64,000 bases of DNA. It comes from Diadema setosum. Its lineage: Eukaryota; Echinodermata; Echinoidea; Diadematoida; Diadematidae. Within the stretch, counting starts at the first letter, position 1; each line of letters begins with the position of its first letter. The position numbers and the translations under genes were made by a program. Below, in pieces: positions 9,778-20,629 of this stretch. Under the pieces are notes generated by a model. It was given only the letters and a program-made list of their open reading frames with translations, searched no databases and had not been told where the DNA came from. Location: the NCBI RefSeq assembly GCF_964275005.1, contig NC_092686.1, positions 40,139,511 through 40,203,510 of the forward strand, written 5' to 3'.

Positions 9778-11646
9778 ATGTACCAGGTACCTTACCGTGT
9801 TTATGATTCTGAGCCAATTCAAATCAAAAGAAATGAAAGCAGAAATGAATGGATGACTGAAGATGATTATGTCGGTCTTGATTATGATGATTTCTGTGAC
9901 GATTATGATGATGAAAGTTATGACAGTTGTGATGAGCCCTTCGGGGACCCTAACCAACCTCGTCCCCATGAGGATCTAGTATTGCATGCTACTCGGTATG
10001 ATGGCGTCAATCCAAGTTCATGTAGCATTACTCCTCGTCCTGTCCCTATGTGTATGAGTAGTCTTAGTGTTAGTGAGTCCAGTCGTTCTAATGTTAGACA
10101 TACAGTTCACAGTTGCCCAATATGTCTCGTGGCCAATCGCCCGAACCAGCATCACATCAGTGATTGCTCATTCCTACCAGAGCATGAAAGAGATATCATT
10201 ACATGTGCTCGCCAAGCGGCGTCCATCCTTGGCTACTCTGATTCCCTGTGTCCATATGACAACTATCTGGATGATTATGATGAGCTAGAGTCAGAATGTG
10301 ATTTCTCGGAAGTTGATGAATGTTTTGATGATCTTCATGACAGTGCTTTGGCTACAGATATCGTCTGCTTGTCTGCTAGGTTATGTGTTGCTGATTCAGA
10401 CAGTACTAGTCTTGGAGATGCAAAGGATATGTCAGATTTAGACAGGTCAATAGGGTTTCAAGACAATTCTTACTGCTATGATCATGGCTCATCGGAGTCG
10501 GATGAGTTCCACTTCCGGGTTGATCAGTCGCCACAGTCTCCAGTAGCTAGTCCCTCAGTGTTGCCTGAAAAGGCCTGTATGTCTCCCTACATTGATCTTG
10601 ACCATGGCCAACAGAGTGTCCGGGTTACTCTTGTCAGCGGTTCTCCACAGAACTTGATTGGCTACTCAGTGTTTAAGAGTCTTGGAGGTGTTTTAATGGA
10701 CTCTTCTGAGGCTTATTCAGTTGACCGTTCTTCACCGTATGCAATCATTGGAGGGACGTGCCTTACACTCACAAGAGATGGAAAGGCATTTCTCTTTGAA
10801 GGGTTAGTTGTTGACTCTCCGGATGTTTTAGTTGAGGCAGGCATTCCTTTCATAGTGTTACACGACATTACCATCCGTCCCGCGAAGCGCCGCATCACAA
10901 TTGGTGATGGACCTTCGTACACCTATGGTCCTGATCCTACACCAGAGGCAGATGTTCGGCTGTCCCGTACACCTCCAATGTCTCTCAGCCTTCCCCGTTA
11001 CAACCCACCTTCATCCATCCCTGATGATGTGACCGAACCTTCACCAGCCAGCAACTGTCACCACCAAGGCATAGGCCTACACCCCTGTTCCCAGGATGCT
11101 GAACCTGCACGTCAGTGTCTAGCTCAGTCTGGGCTAGCCATCATTCCACCCTCTGAGATGAGTGACACCATCCCTGATATCACCGATGATGATTCCTCTG
11201 ATGCCCTAACCACACCTCGTCATCTCTCTGGCTGGCCAGCATGTCAGCCATCTTCAGATGTCAATAACCAGTGTTCCTTGGACACCTCACCCACTGATGA
11301 GCTTCCTGTCGATGTTCTCAACATCAGTGTTGGTAGCATCACCACTACCCATCAACACGGTGGTCCCCCAGACCATCCTCGCCTTATCGAGATCAATGAC
11401 CCTCCTGGGCGCCCCCCAGATGCACCCAGTGGACCCCTTGCCTTCACCAATGCCTCCACTCCTGGAGGTACATCTCGCTTTCCATGGCGCGAGAAGATTC
11501 CTGCACGTCATCTTCATCTTAGCGCACCTGTGATGTCTCCAACCTCAGACATTGCTCCCACCCCTCAACCAGGTCACTACACGTGCTTGCATGTAGGACC
11601 CCCTCCTGGCCGTCCTCCAGACATTGACTGTTTATCCAGAAGCTAA
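9778..11646 (+). CDS. Gag/protease-like polyprotein of the LTR element
   Basis: The 622-residue frame has an acidic Asp/Tyr-rich N-terminus (residues 25-60) and then a zinc-knuckle-like motif with Cys113, Cys116, His126 and Cys130. The context CPICLVANRPNQHH resembles a motif in some invertebrate gypsy-like polyproteins. Residues about 279-380 look like a retropepsin fold, with an LVSGSPQNLIG stretch, a later AIIGG and a C-terminal ITIGDG strand. The last 240 residues are Pro/Ser-rich and repeat PPGRPPD twice. It lies 244 bp after the 5' LTR and is the element's only long frame. Confidence 0.65.
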   Translation: MYQVPYRVYDSEPIQIKRNESRNEWMTEDDYVGLDYDDFCDDYDDESYDSCDEPFGDPNQPRPHEDLVLHATRYDGVNPSSCSITPRPVPMCMSSLSVSESSRSNVRHTVHSCPICLVANRPNQHHISDCSFLPEHERDIITCARQAASILGYSDSLCPYDNYLDDYDELESECDFSEVDECFDDLHDSALATDIVCLSARLCVADSDSTSLGDAKDMSDLDRSIGFQDNSYCYDHGSSESDEFHFRVDQSPQSPVASPSVLPEKACMSPYIDLDHGQQSVRVTLVSGSPQNLIGYSVFKSLGGVLMDSSEAYSVDRSSPYAIIGGTCLTLTRDGKAFLFEGLVVDSPDVLVEAGIPFIVLHDITIRPAKRRITIGDGPSYTYGPDPTPEADVRLSRTPPMSLSLPRYNPPSSIPDDVTEPSPASNCHHQGIGLHPCSQDAEPARQCLAQSGLAIIPPSEMSDTIPDITDDDSSDALTTPRHLSGWPACQPSSDVNNQCSLDTSPTDELPVDVLNISVGSITTTHQHGGPPDHPRLIEINDPPGRPPDAPSGPLAFTNASTPGGTSRFPWREKIPARHLHLSAPVMSPTSDIAPTPQPGHYTCLHVGPPPGRPPDIDCLSRS

Positions 11647-13956
11647 TAACCTCCATTTATGACCTCGGCTACCGGATGTTTCTGGACTCTGATTTGTGAC
11701 TTGAATTGTGTGCTACGTACTACTTCACTTTTATAAGTTTTGTTAAATTCATATACATGTATTTGTGTATGTCATAGGATAAACGGACTGTTTTTATTGA
11801 CATAACAAAGAATAAGTTTATGGGATTTTTTTTTATCACAATGTATGACGTACGTGTAATTAGTGTTTGGAAGTGAGAAACGAACTTGCGATGTAAACGT
11901 TTGTGATCTGTTATGTTTTATGCCCAAGGTAATATTGTAAAGTTTAGTTGATAATTATGTTTGTTATATTGGATTTTTTCTGACAACGAGTGAAGTTTGT
12001 GTGAATTGTGTAGTTTTGCAACTCTTGATATTTTCGGCACTCTCAGATTTAAAACTCGTATTCATTTTTGTTTGTTTGTTTTTGTGATTGTATGGAATGA
12101 ATCTGTGCATATATTTTTTTTTACTTTTAAAGGATATTATAAACCTGATAATATTTTTGGTATGGTTTCAAGTGTTTTGCATTGATTAAGATTCAAAGTA
12201 ATGTACAAAAACAGTACATGTATATTGTTATTGGATGCAAGTACATGTACAAAGTGTACTATACATCATGTAAGCGGCCAGTTGACATGCACATAGCAAT
12301 TAGTTGTGCAAATCTGAATAACATGTTTATCATTTTATGTGTGTAGTATACACATGATGGTTTTGACAGCAACTCAAGTATAAGTCAGCATTTTTATGTT
12401 TGTATTTTTGCCTTTCAGTTTGCCCAGTGTGTATGATTCTTTGAGTCATTTCCTATGTCTTATGTCAAGTACATATTGCACACATTTAGGAGAGGTGAGA
12501 TTTTTACATACGTATGTATGATGCTCGTTTGATTTTGTTGTTGTTGTTGCACATGCAAGGGTAGAATATCAGTAACAGGTTTATTGATAAAGAAAAGATG
12601 AATGTACGTATGATGATAATTTGTCATTATATGAAGTTTATATGATATGTATGGTACATGTAACACGTTGTACATGGCATATACAATGTAGTTTTGATGG
12701 ACCTCATGTAGCTCATTCTTCCCCTTTTTGATATGTAAGAATCATGTGTCAGGTCATATTGTATGGAGTGACGTCAATGTCGGAGTCCGTTTTTGATACA
12801 GTTGAAGGACAAAATATGTTTTGGAAGTTTGAGTACGTTTTTCAAAGTATAAGACACCGTACAGGTGTATTTGAACTCTGCGTTTTTCTGATACAAATGT
12901 ATAATGTAATTTGTTTTTATATACAGTACATCTTTTACGGAATGTATCGTTGTCAGTTGGTTCATTTGGTATATATGCCAAAGGGTTGTAGTAATTATTT
13001 ACATGACAAGTTAATGATGACATTAAGGTTTTGATATTCCTACATCAGATGGGTGGCTATTCTCAGCGGCTTTCATTCACATGCGTGTCTTACTCATACC
13101 GATTTGAATACATGTATCAGGCATTATTACGAACACACCACATTGTTGTTTTCAATGCCATGTTGCTTTCATTTGATTTATCTAGGGATTTTTGTCTCTG
13201 CGCTTTTAGAGCCTATGTTGATGTCTATTTGGTTCTAATGTAACAACATTGTGTGTGGTGTGTATGTGCTTTAAGACTGGAGAGGAAAGACAGCTATAGT
13301 GTAGTGTTTATGTACACTCGCCCCAAATCCCAGCATATGTAGAAGAAAAGGGATTATCTATGTATGTGCTGTGTTTAACAGTGTTGTAACAAAAGAGTGA
13401 ATGCAAGTGGGGAGACCAAGGTACTTACGTAGGCCTACAGTAGTAGTGTTTCATATTGTGAGAAAAGCTAGAAAGTGAGGTAGCTACATGTGTTTGTATG
13501 ATATTTGATAGTTGACATTGTGAAATATTTTGTTTCATTTACACTGTAAAGTAGTTTGTTTTATTAAGTGTTGTTTTATGATTAGTAGAAGACGTTGTAC
13601 AGGGTATGTATGAGGTTATACTGTACATGTATAGCATATGTTATTGGTATTTTTGTATGAGCATGATTCTGATTGTTGATCCAGTGAGTAAGTACTGTAT
13701 GATAGCAGTGCTTATCATAGTGTAATGTTGGTGTTTTATATTAGTTGGTTGTCAGTCAGTCCATACAAGTTTCTAGAGACTGTGTCTATATGGGGATAAT
13801 GTTTGTATTAATGTTATCAAATCATTGAGTGTTCGTAATGTGGTCTAGCTATCCACATCATTAGTCAGAAGTTTGATTGGTGTAATTCCACACACATTCT
13901 TGGCATATTGAATGTGCATGATTATTCCATAGCCAAGGGTTTCCCATTGTGTTGTG
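11647..13956 (+). other. Non-coding 3' half of the LTR element
   Basis: About 2.3 kb of T- and GT-rich DNA rich in TACATGTA-like words, with no open frame of retroviral type. In a complete gypsy element reverse transcriptase and integrase would sit here. The stretch ends in the polypurine tract. Confidence 0.6.
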
Positions 13957-13980
13957 TAGAAGAAGACAGAAAGAAGAAAG
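13957..13980 (+). other. Polypurine tract
   Basis: A run of A and G with one C lies seven bases before the 3' LTR, as expected for the plus-strand primer of an LTR retroelement. Confidence 0.65.
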
Positions 13981-13986
13981 TGATCG

Positions 13987-14164
13987 CGCCAGTGTGTTAT
14001 ACTGCCCTCTTACGGGCAGTGTTTGAGATGTATGTTATATTGTTGTTGTACAACCTTCGCCCCTTTCGGCCGGCAGTTTGTGTTGCGTGAGCATAATAAA
14101 GTTTGCTTAAACCGTAACTATTGTGACTGGTTATCCATCCCCGAACAATGTTCTTTTAATGGCG
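13987..14164 (+). repeat. 3' LTR
   Basis: The same 178 bp as the 5' repeat with one substitution seen. It is followed by CTTAGT, which shares its first bases with the sequence ahead of the 5' repeat. Confidence 0.85.
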
Positions 14165-15127
14165 CTTAGTATAGTGTGTGGTAATCTTCCTGTTGATGTC
14201 CAAAAAATGAACTGTTCCGGTAATTTTATATTAATTGTATATCGTAAGCATGTACTAAATCATTGCACAAATTCTTATGTGCTTGTGGCTGAAGTTTAAA
14301 GTAGGAGTTCTTATATACCTAGTGATGATGATATAGAAGATGCTTGATTAGACAAAACGGCACGGATGACCTTTCACATGCAGAACACAGGCAGACGGTG
14401 TCTTGTTATTGTTTTTCTGTTCCAAGTCGTTTGGTCTTAATGAATGACTATTCAATTCAATTTTCAATTCAATAAAGGTTTTATTCAATCATGTATCGCA
14501 GCCAGTGGCTGAATTGCACATGTTTACAAAGATAAAAGATACAATCATGATTATTAATTCATATAAAACAAGAAAATTGAATCTCCTACAAAATACACTT
14601 AACTTAAACTGAAAATATTAACTTAAACATTGAAAAGCTTAAAATATACAAAAAATTATTACTAAAATAATTATCACTATTAATGATAAACAATAAAAAA
14701 ATAATATGAACATAATTCAATCATCAAATTACAAATTACTAATTACATTTCTATTTATATACTCCCTAGATCAACAATTTAAAACTTTAAAAAGACGCTT
14801 ATATAGCTGATGGCATAATTGCACATATTTCTATAATAAACATTAATATAATCACTATTGAAAAAGGCAATATCTAGTGTGTATATACAATGTATAATAC
14901 ACTCAAAGCAATGAAAAATAAACTGACTTACATTGTAATGACGAAAGCATAAAAATATAATTATAAAAGATATTATAAGAAGAATAATCCATGTAATATA
15001 CTCTATGTTTGATCAAAAAATAATATATTGCACCAGGAACAAAATCAATATTGAAACTTAAATTATGTATTTGAGAATGTGTGCTTATTTGCGCATATGT
15101 ATGGAAAGGGGGTTGTGTGTTTGAGTG

Positions 15128-15240
15128 TGTGTTGGGAGTATGTGTGTGTGTGTGTGAGCGTGTGTATGTGTGTGTGTGAGTGTGTGTGTGTGTGTGTGTT
15201 TGTGCGTGCATGTGGGGGTGGGTGGATGTGCGTGTGTGCA
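15128..15240. repeat. GT-rich microsatellite in the LINE 3' UTR
   Basis: Irregular (GT)n with GA and GC interruptions. Reading frames on both strands here are low-complexity artefacts. Confidence 0.85.
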
Positions 15241-15467
15241 TACCCACAATCAATGAATCAAAGTTATATGATAAATTATATCAAAATAAGAGCAATGGGA
15301 ACATTGTCATAATCACCTAAAATATATAAAGGACACAATCTTTGAATCTTGTGCATTGTATCAAAATAGATTGCAAATCCATTAATACGCTATAATGTAT
15401 TGCTTATTCACCATCTAATTACAAATGACACATTATGCATATCTGAGTATATAAATGAGATGCACAA

Positions 15468-15536
15468 CCCCCCCCCCCCCCCAAAAAAAAAAAAGGGGGG
15501 GCATACATAATGATATTGCATATTTTTCAACTAAGA

Positions 15537-15578
<42 letters not shown>
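15468..15578. repeat. C and A homopolymer runs followed by (TA)n
   Basis: A run of about 14 C, then A, then G gives a strand-asymmetric patch at 15468-15500. A (TA)19-like array follows at 15541-15578. Both sit in the LINE 3' UTR. Confidence 0.85.
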
Positions 15579-15583
<5 letters not shown>

Positions 15584-15985
15584 TGTATATCAAACATACA
15601 GACCAGATATACAATGATTGTGGGTTTATATTTTTTTTCCTGATTTCCCAAATAATACTTATGGTTTCAATACACACGTATAAGAGTGACTGTGCTATCA
15701 CTTTAAAAATGAATTCCAAATTAGGATATTTATCACCACAAAAACAAATAACAAATTATAATATTTTTTACCATTCAAATATCTTAACAATTACTTTAAT
15801 AGCTATATAAGCGGTGACATAAGGGGAAAAAAAAAAGGGCATCGGAACCAACTGAAGTTTCAGTACTGTGACAAAATAAACTTATAAAGATGAATTTATC
15901 GCAAAAAAATAACAAGTAAGATATATTAATTTTCCTATTAATTACTAAACTACAAAAAGGCAACTGCAATACTGCATTCAATCAG

Positions 15986-18900
15986 CTACAAAGTTTCACT
16001 ATTAAGAAGTCTGATGAGATAAGGTAGGGAACTATCCTGGAACCTTTTTGTTTTACATTTGAACATTTCATACTTTTTCTTTGAGCGCAATGCATGGTCA
16101 TGGGTCGGTTTTTGTGGTAGCCAGTTACAAACCAGGGGGTTCTTTTCTAAACTGTGGGCAAAGTCAAGACACAATTTTTTTCTTCTTTCTGACAAAGTGC
16201 TGAGATTACACAACTCCAGGGCCTCATCGTAAGTGGAGTACGATGTGCCTAGCATGATTTTGCACGCCCTTTTTTGAATTGTTTCCAACTGATTATCTTG
16301 CTTTTTTGTGAGTGCGCCATTAAACACAGGGGTTCCATACTCGAGGACAGGTCTGATATATCCGGAGTATACTGTTATCAAATCAGTCAATGGGATATGA
16401 AAACGTTTGAGGCTACGAAGCATATACAGTTTTCTATTGCACTTTTTGACTACTTGCAAGATGTGGCTCTCCCATTTGAGATTTGCCTGTACCACAACAC
16501 CTAGTATCTTAGCTTCAGTTACCACACTCAACTCAACATTGTCTATGAACAGAGGTTCAGGTAGTGGAGGATGTTTGCAAAATGTTACTTGCATTGTACA
16601 ACATTTTGAAGGATTCAGTTTCATGTTATTGTTACCAGTCCAACTACTAAAGTCATTGAGTGCATCTTGAATGAGGGGTTGTTGAGTTAGCTTTCTGCTT
16701 TCAATCAAAGTGAGATCATCCACATATTTGAGGTATTGGACAGGCGCTGTTTCACATGCATCATTGATCATTATTAGGAAAAGTATGGGTCCAAGCTTAG
16801 TGCCCTGGGGCACACCTGCATTGATGGTGTTCCAGCTGGACATGCTTCCGCTGTACTTTACGTACTGTGCACGATGTTCAAGGAAACTTATTATCCATGA
16901 GACAAGGCACGGTCTAACACCCATGCTGAGCAACTTGTTGACAAGGACATTATGGTCAATTTTGTCGAATGCTTTCGAAAAATCACTGAATACAAGTGTT
17001 GAAATGGTCTTGGGAAGTTCTGCATTTTCTAGGATTTGGTGAAGCAATTGTATGAGATAATGGTTGGTGGACAAGCCCTTCCTGTTTCCGTATTGCTTAC
17101 TATCTATGTGCTTGGAGATACCTTCTAGTAACCATTTAGCCATGAAAGATTCGGCGATCTTAGCGAAGTAGCTTGTAAGAGCAATCGGGCGGAGATTCTG
17201 AAGAGTTGGTGGTTGACACTTTGGGATTGGGACAATCTCAGCGCACTTCCATATGTGGGGTACCACACCTTGCTGGAAAGATGCGTTCAACACATTGGCA
17301 AGAGGTGAGGCCAGTTCGCAAGCAAACTCCCGCAAGATTCGAACAGGTAAGTCTCCGGTGATGCTTGACTTTCGTTGATTTAAGTTTTTCAGCATTCTGT
17401 AAACTTCAAAAGGCTCGACCTGGGGGCACTGATCAGGGGCAGGAAGGAAAGTTGGTAGTTTGTTCCTGTCTAGCGGAGGTAAGTCTGAGGCAATTGAGCA
17501 GAAATGATCATTGATACGATTTGCTATTTGAACAATTGACTGCTGGTCTGATTGATCAACATCTGGAACAATGACAGGTGTGTGATCCTGAGGACCATGG
17601 GTGATGAGTTTGATCCTCCTGTACCATGCTGCAGGATCACTAGCCTTCAAATTCTGCACTCTTGTGTTGTAGTAATGATGTCTAGCTTTAGCCATAGTTC
17701 GGGCGGTTTTGTTTCTGAGGTAGCGCCACAAAGTCAGCTGCTTTCCAGCAAATGCTTCCTGTCTCAGATGTACAAGGGTTTTCACCTCAGCAGTGACCCA
17801 TGGTTTGTCAGATTTATGCAGGCGGATACTTTTAGTGGGAAGGTAAGTATCTAAGCGAGACTGTAATGTTTTTACGAACGAGTTACATTTCTCAGAAGGA
17901 TCATTGATGTGTGCAATTTCTTCCCATGTATGATGGGTAATCCAATCTCCAAAACTCCGGAGTCCACTTTCCTTCAAGGGACGAACTGTTCGTTTCCTTG
18001 TGCCATTGTGATGTTTCTGATAGTTTTCAGGAACCCAATTTACACAGTTATGATCACTAGACGCTATAGGTGCGAGAATGCTGACACGTTGATATAAGTT
18101 AGCATGATTGGTTATTATCTTATCAAGCACATTTTCACCCCTTGTAGGTTCTGTCACTACCTGAACAAACCGATCATTTGTCAGAATTGGGTCAATGTTC
18201 AAATCATTCAAATCGCCGACAATAGATATCCCTGCATCAGGATATTGAAGCAATAATGAGTCAGTAGTAGCAATGATATGATCGACATATTGTTCAGCAT
18301 GAGGATCACGAGGTGGGTAATATATGACACAGATGATCAAGCATGATATCTGGCGGGGTAGTCGCTTCGGTCTTAGCTGTATCCACAAGGCTTCAATGAC
18401 ATTCGGTACAGTAACTGGCAGCAATCTAGGTCGATAGTCGTGTTTGGCATATATCGCAACACCCCCACCGGTTCGACCACTGCGATGTTTCGAGAAGAGG
18501 GATAGATCTGGGAGGGAGAACCGGTCGAGTGGAGTGTGGTCATCAAGCCATGTTTCAGTTAAGGCAATAATGTCTACATCATTTTCATCAGCAACGACTG
18601 CTAGGTCATCTATCTTGTTGTGTAAAGATCTGACATTCGTGAGCAACACTTTAGGCAGGTTGTACCGTCTTTCACAGTGTTGGGACTGGTTTCTCGGGAG
18701 TTTTGTGAGATAGCGTTCAGTTCTAAGACTACATTGTGACAGCCTTTTCCTTGATCTTGGTGTCACAATTACTGGGATTTTCTGACCACTGTCATTATTT
18801 GAACCAAATATTGTGTTTGTTAATGTTCGTGTTGCCACCCCACCACGTTTCCCTCTGTGAGAGGCAGGTTTGGAGTTTATACCAAGGTCTTTTATAACAT

Positions 18901-19246
18901 TCCAGATCACAGGGGAAAGTTTAAGATCAGTACTTTGTTCTCCTACTTTGTGCAGAAACTCGCAAGAATACCTGTATTCATCATGGTTCTGCAATGGGCC
19001 TGGGTTCGGATTAATGTCACCACATTTCAGGAGGAGTGCACGAAACGTGGCAGTCGATTGGGCAGTGTATGTGATACGCTTGCCAGTAAATTTCCAAGGG
19101 ACAAGGATACAAGCAGTCATATGCAGAGTAATACTCACAGGGCTCTGAAGTGGCACAGCTGTGACTGCATGATTCACATGAATTCCAAACAAAAGAAGAG
19201 GCAGTAAGAAGAGGAGAGCTTTCTTCATTGTTGCTGATGTTTTCAT
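15986..19246 (-). CDS. LINE polyprotein: signal-like segment, 2A motif, APE endonuclease, reverse transcriptase
   Basis: The 1,086 residues read as follows. A hydrophobic signal-like segment spans about residues 8-30. A 2A-like GDINPNPGP lies at 76-84. An apurinic-type endonuclease spans 198-402, with TNVRS (Asn204), TETW (Glu231), GDLND (Asp345, Asn347) and SDH (397-399). The reverse transcriptase spans about 665-900, with FSDFSKAFD (Asp755), GVPQG (811-815) and YVDD (841-844). A CR1-type C-terminal region follows. The enzymes nick the target and copy the RNA onto the broken end. The 2A motif causes ribosomes to skip a peptide bond; known sea urchin LINEs pair one with a signal sequence. ATG choice: two early Met codons (1 and 7) both precede the hydrophobic stretch. 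Confidence 0.9.
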   Translation of the reverse strand: MKTSATMKKALLFLLPLLLFGIHVNHAVTAVPLQSPVSITLHMTACILVPWKFTGKRITYTAQSTATFRALLLKCGDINPNPGPLQNHDEYRYSCEFLHKVGEQSTDLKLSPVIWNVIKDLGINSKPASHRGKRGGVATRTLTNTIFGSNNDSGQKIPVIVTPRSRKRLSQCSLRTERYLTKLPRNQSQHCERRYNLPKVLLTNVRSLHNKIDDLAVVADENDVDIIALTETWLDDHTPLDRFSLPDLSLFSKHRSGRTGGGVAIYAKHDYRPRLLPVTVPNVIEALWIQLRPKRLPRQISCLIICVIYYPPRDPHAEQYVDHIIATTDSLLLQYPDAGISIVGDLNDLNIDPILTNDRFVQVVTEPTRGENVLDKIITNHANLYQRVSILAPIASSDHNCVNWVPENYQKHHNGTRKRTVRPLKESGLRSFGDWITHHTWEEIAHINDPSEKCNSFVKTLQSRLDTYLPTKSIRLHKSDKPWVTAEVKTLVHLRQEAFAGKQLTLWRYLRNKTARTMAKARHHYYNTRVQNLKASDPAAWYRRIKLITHGPQDHTPVIVPDVDQSDQQSIVQIANRINDHFCSIASDLPPLDRNKLPTFLPAPDQCPQVEPFEVYRMLKNLNQRKSSITGDLPVRILREFACELASPLANVLNASFQQGVVPHIWKCAEIVPIPKCQPPTLQNLRPIALTSYFAKIAESFMAKWLLEGISKHIDSKQYGNRKGLSTNHYLIQLLHQILENAELPKTISTLVFSDFSKAFDKIDHNVLVNKLLSMGVRPCLVSWIISFLEHRAQYVKYSGSMSSWNTINAGVPQGTKLGPILFLIMINDACETAPVQYLKYVDDLTLIESRKLTQQPLIQDALNDFSSWTGNNNMKLNPSKCCTMQVTFCKHPPLPEPLFIDNVELSVVTEAKILGVVVQANLKWESHILQVVKKCNRKLYMLRSLKRFHIPLTDLITVYSGYIRPVLEYGTPVFNGALTKKQDNQLETIQKRACKIMLGTSYSTYDEALELCNLSTLSERRKKLCLDFAHSLEKNPLVCNWLPQKPTHDHALRSKKKYEMFKCKTKRFQDSSLPYLIRLLNSETL
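18995..19021 (-). other. 2A-like ribosome-skipping motif
   Basis: The codons read GDINPNPGP, preceded by RALLLKC. The viral consensus is D-(V/I)-E-x-N-P-G-P, with the break before the final Pro. Here Asn replaces the usual Glu, while all other fixed positions agree. Activity with this variant is an inference. Confidence 0.75.
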
Positions 19247-19921
19247 TCAAGTTTCTTGCAGATTAGCACGTGAGTGCACAATTGAGATCACAATAGAGGG
19301 TCGCAAGCTGGATTGAATAGGGGTGTTGGCCGGGCTCCCAAGTCCATTGTGCTTGCTCAGTTGAAGGGTTCCTGCATGAGTGAACCTGCCTGGCTCATAA
19401 GATGTCTGCCAAAGCTTGCACATGCAAAATTCAGAAAGTTTTCTCGCTCACTACCACAACACTGCTACAACTCACGATTTTAAACTTCTCCAGCGAAGTC
19501 CAGGCAATTTCATCTGAAGGAAGGTGATAAAACTGCAACTGAATATCAACTTAGTGCAACAAAATACGACTCTAAAAGCAGAGCTCCAAAAGTGTGTCAG
19601 CCACATAGGCGAGCACAGTCATTCAAGATTCTGTTTGAGATTTGAACATTACAATATTTCAGACGGTAGCAAGAATATACCATTCTTACAATACAGTAGT
19701 AGAATGTAAATGTTAATTGAGAGAGACCACGTTGTTATTGATGCAACGCGATTCTACATAATCATGATGTCAAGGGATGTAAATGAGTAGAAAGTAAAAT
19801 CCAGGTATGTACTTTACAAAACGTGACTCTTTGCTCTGTTTCATTTTATTCTAGACATATAGTCATAACTTATTTAGTCTTTCCTTTCTTGGTTTACGGT
19901 AAGAACAACACTGAAGAGCCA

Positions 19922-19929
<8 letters not shown>

Positions 19930-19954
<25 letters not shown>

Positions 19955-19955
19955 A
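19930..19955. repeat. GT/GA dinucleotide microsatellite
   Basis: (GT)n changes directly into (GA)n. This is simple sequence in the otherwise empty stretch 19521-20160. Confidence 0.7.
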
Positions 19956-20163
19956 TTGATACAGAGGGCAAAATCCAGATCGAGAAAAGATACTCTATAC
20001 TCTCAGTCTAATTACTGCAGCATGTGAAGTTGCATAATTATCATTTTATTTAGTCCACATTTTAGAGGTGAATTTACAGATTGACCGATTTGAACTGATC
20101 TGTATGATGCCAATTTAAGACTTCCTTTCCTACATAGTTTTGCATTCTAATAGCCGTCAAATT

Positions 20164-20392
20164 CAATTCAATTTCATTTTTTTCAATGAAATTCAATTCT
20201 TAACAAAATTGAATGATATATTATGATATCGAGCTTTAAACATAGGATGCACAATACATAGAATATTGTAATTAACGTCAATTTCAGTTTTTTCAATGAA
20301 ATTCAATTCTTAACAAAATTAAATGATACATTATGATATCGAGCTTTAAACATAGGATGCACAATACATAGAATATTGTAATTAACGTTCCG
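20164..20392. repeat. Two-unit tandem duplication of about 114 bp
   Basis: Two adjacent units share TTCAATGAAATTCAATTC and GATATCGAGCTTTAAACA and differ at only a few positions. The CAATTCAATTTCA at the left edge resembles a LINE tail read on the minus strand, so the duplicated block may be a retroelement end. Confidence 0.8.
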
Positions 20393-20512
20393 ATAAATCA
20401 CATCAAGATGCCCAAATGACGTCAACTTGACCGATGTGTCTTTTCTCGACCTCTTCATCGCCTCATGTTTCCCCAATTTTCACGTAACCGAGACTATTCA
20501 AACAAATGGCAC

Positions 20513-20517
<5 letters not shown>

Positions 20518-20563
<46 letters not shown>

Positions 20564-20610
20564 TATACACATATATATATATAAATATATATATATGTAC
20601 ATATACATAT
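20518..20610. repeat. (TA)n with ATGTACATATAC blocks
   Basis: An uninterrupted (TA)n of about 40 bp is followed by mixed TA/CA repeats up to the MITE boundary. It corresponds to the TA/TG array at 33540-33605 in the paralogous locus. Confidence 0.85.
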
Positions 20611-20629
20611 ACATGGGCCTAAAAGTTAA

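Larger units (their letters stand above)
9356..14164 (+). mobile_element. Young LTR retrotransposon, Ty3/gypsy-like, gag/protease-only
   Basis: Two 178-bp direct repeats (9356-9533 and 13987-14164) bound the element and differ at one position by eye, so the insertion is recent. Directly after the 5' repeat comes TGGTGGCAGC, the start of a primer site complementary to the 3' end of leucine tRNAs. A purine-rich tract (13957-13980) precedes the 3' repeat. GCTT occurs on both flanks and may be the target duplication. The only long frame (9778-11646) has a zinc-knuckle-like motif and a retropepsin-like region. The 2.3 kb after it has no reverse transcriptase, RNase H or integrase frame, so the copy looks non-autonomous. 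Confidence 0.85.
14451..19520 (-). mobile_element. Near-complete LINE (CR1/L2-like) with 2A motif
   Basis: On the minus strand the unit has a 5' leader (about 19520-19247), one long frame (19246-15986), a 1.5-kb AT-rich 3' UTR and a tail of TTGAA repeats at 14451-14485. Such short-repeat tails in place of poly(A) are usual in the CR1/L2 group. The 3' UTR contains GT, homopolymer C/A and (TA)n arrays. The frame has no internal stop, so this copy may be nearly full length. The 5' boundary is approximate. Confidence 0.8.

Noticed and set aside
14903-15312. His/Thr-rich and Val/Cys-rich frames
   Set aside because: Translations of a GT/CA microsatellite.
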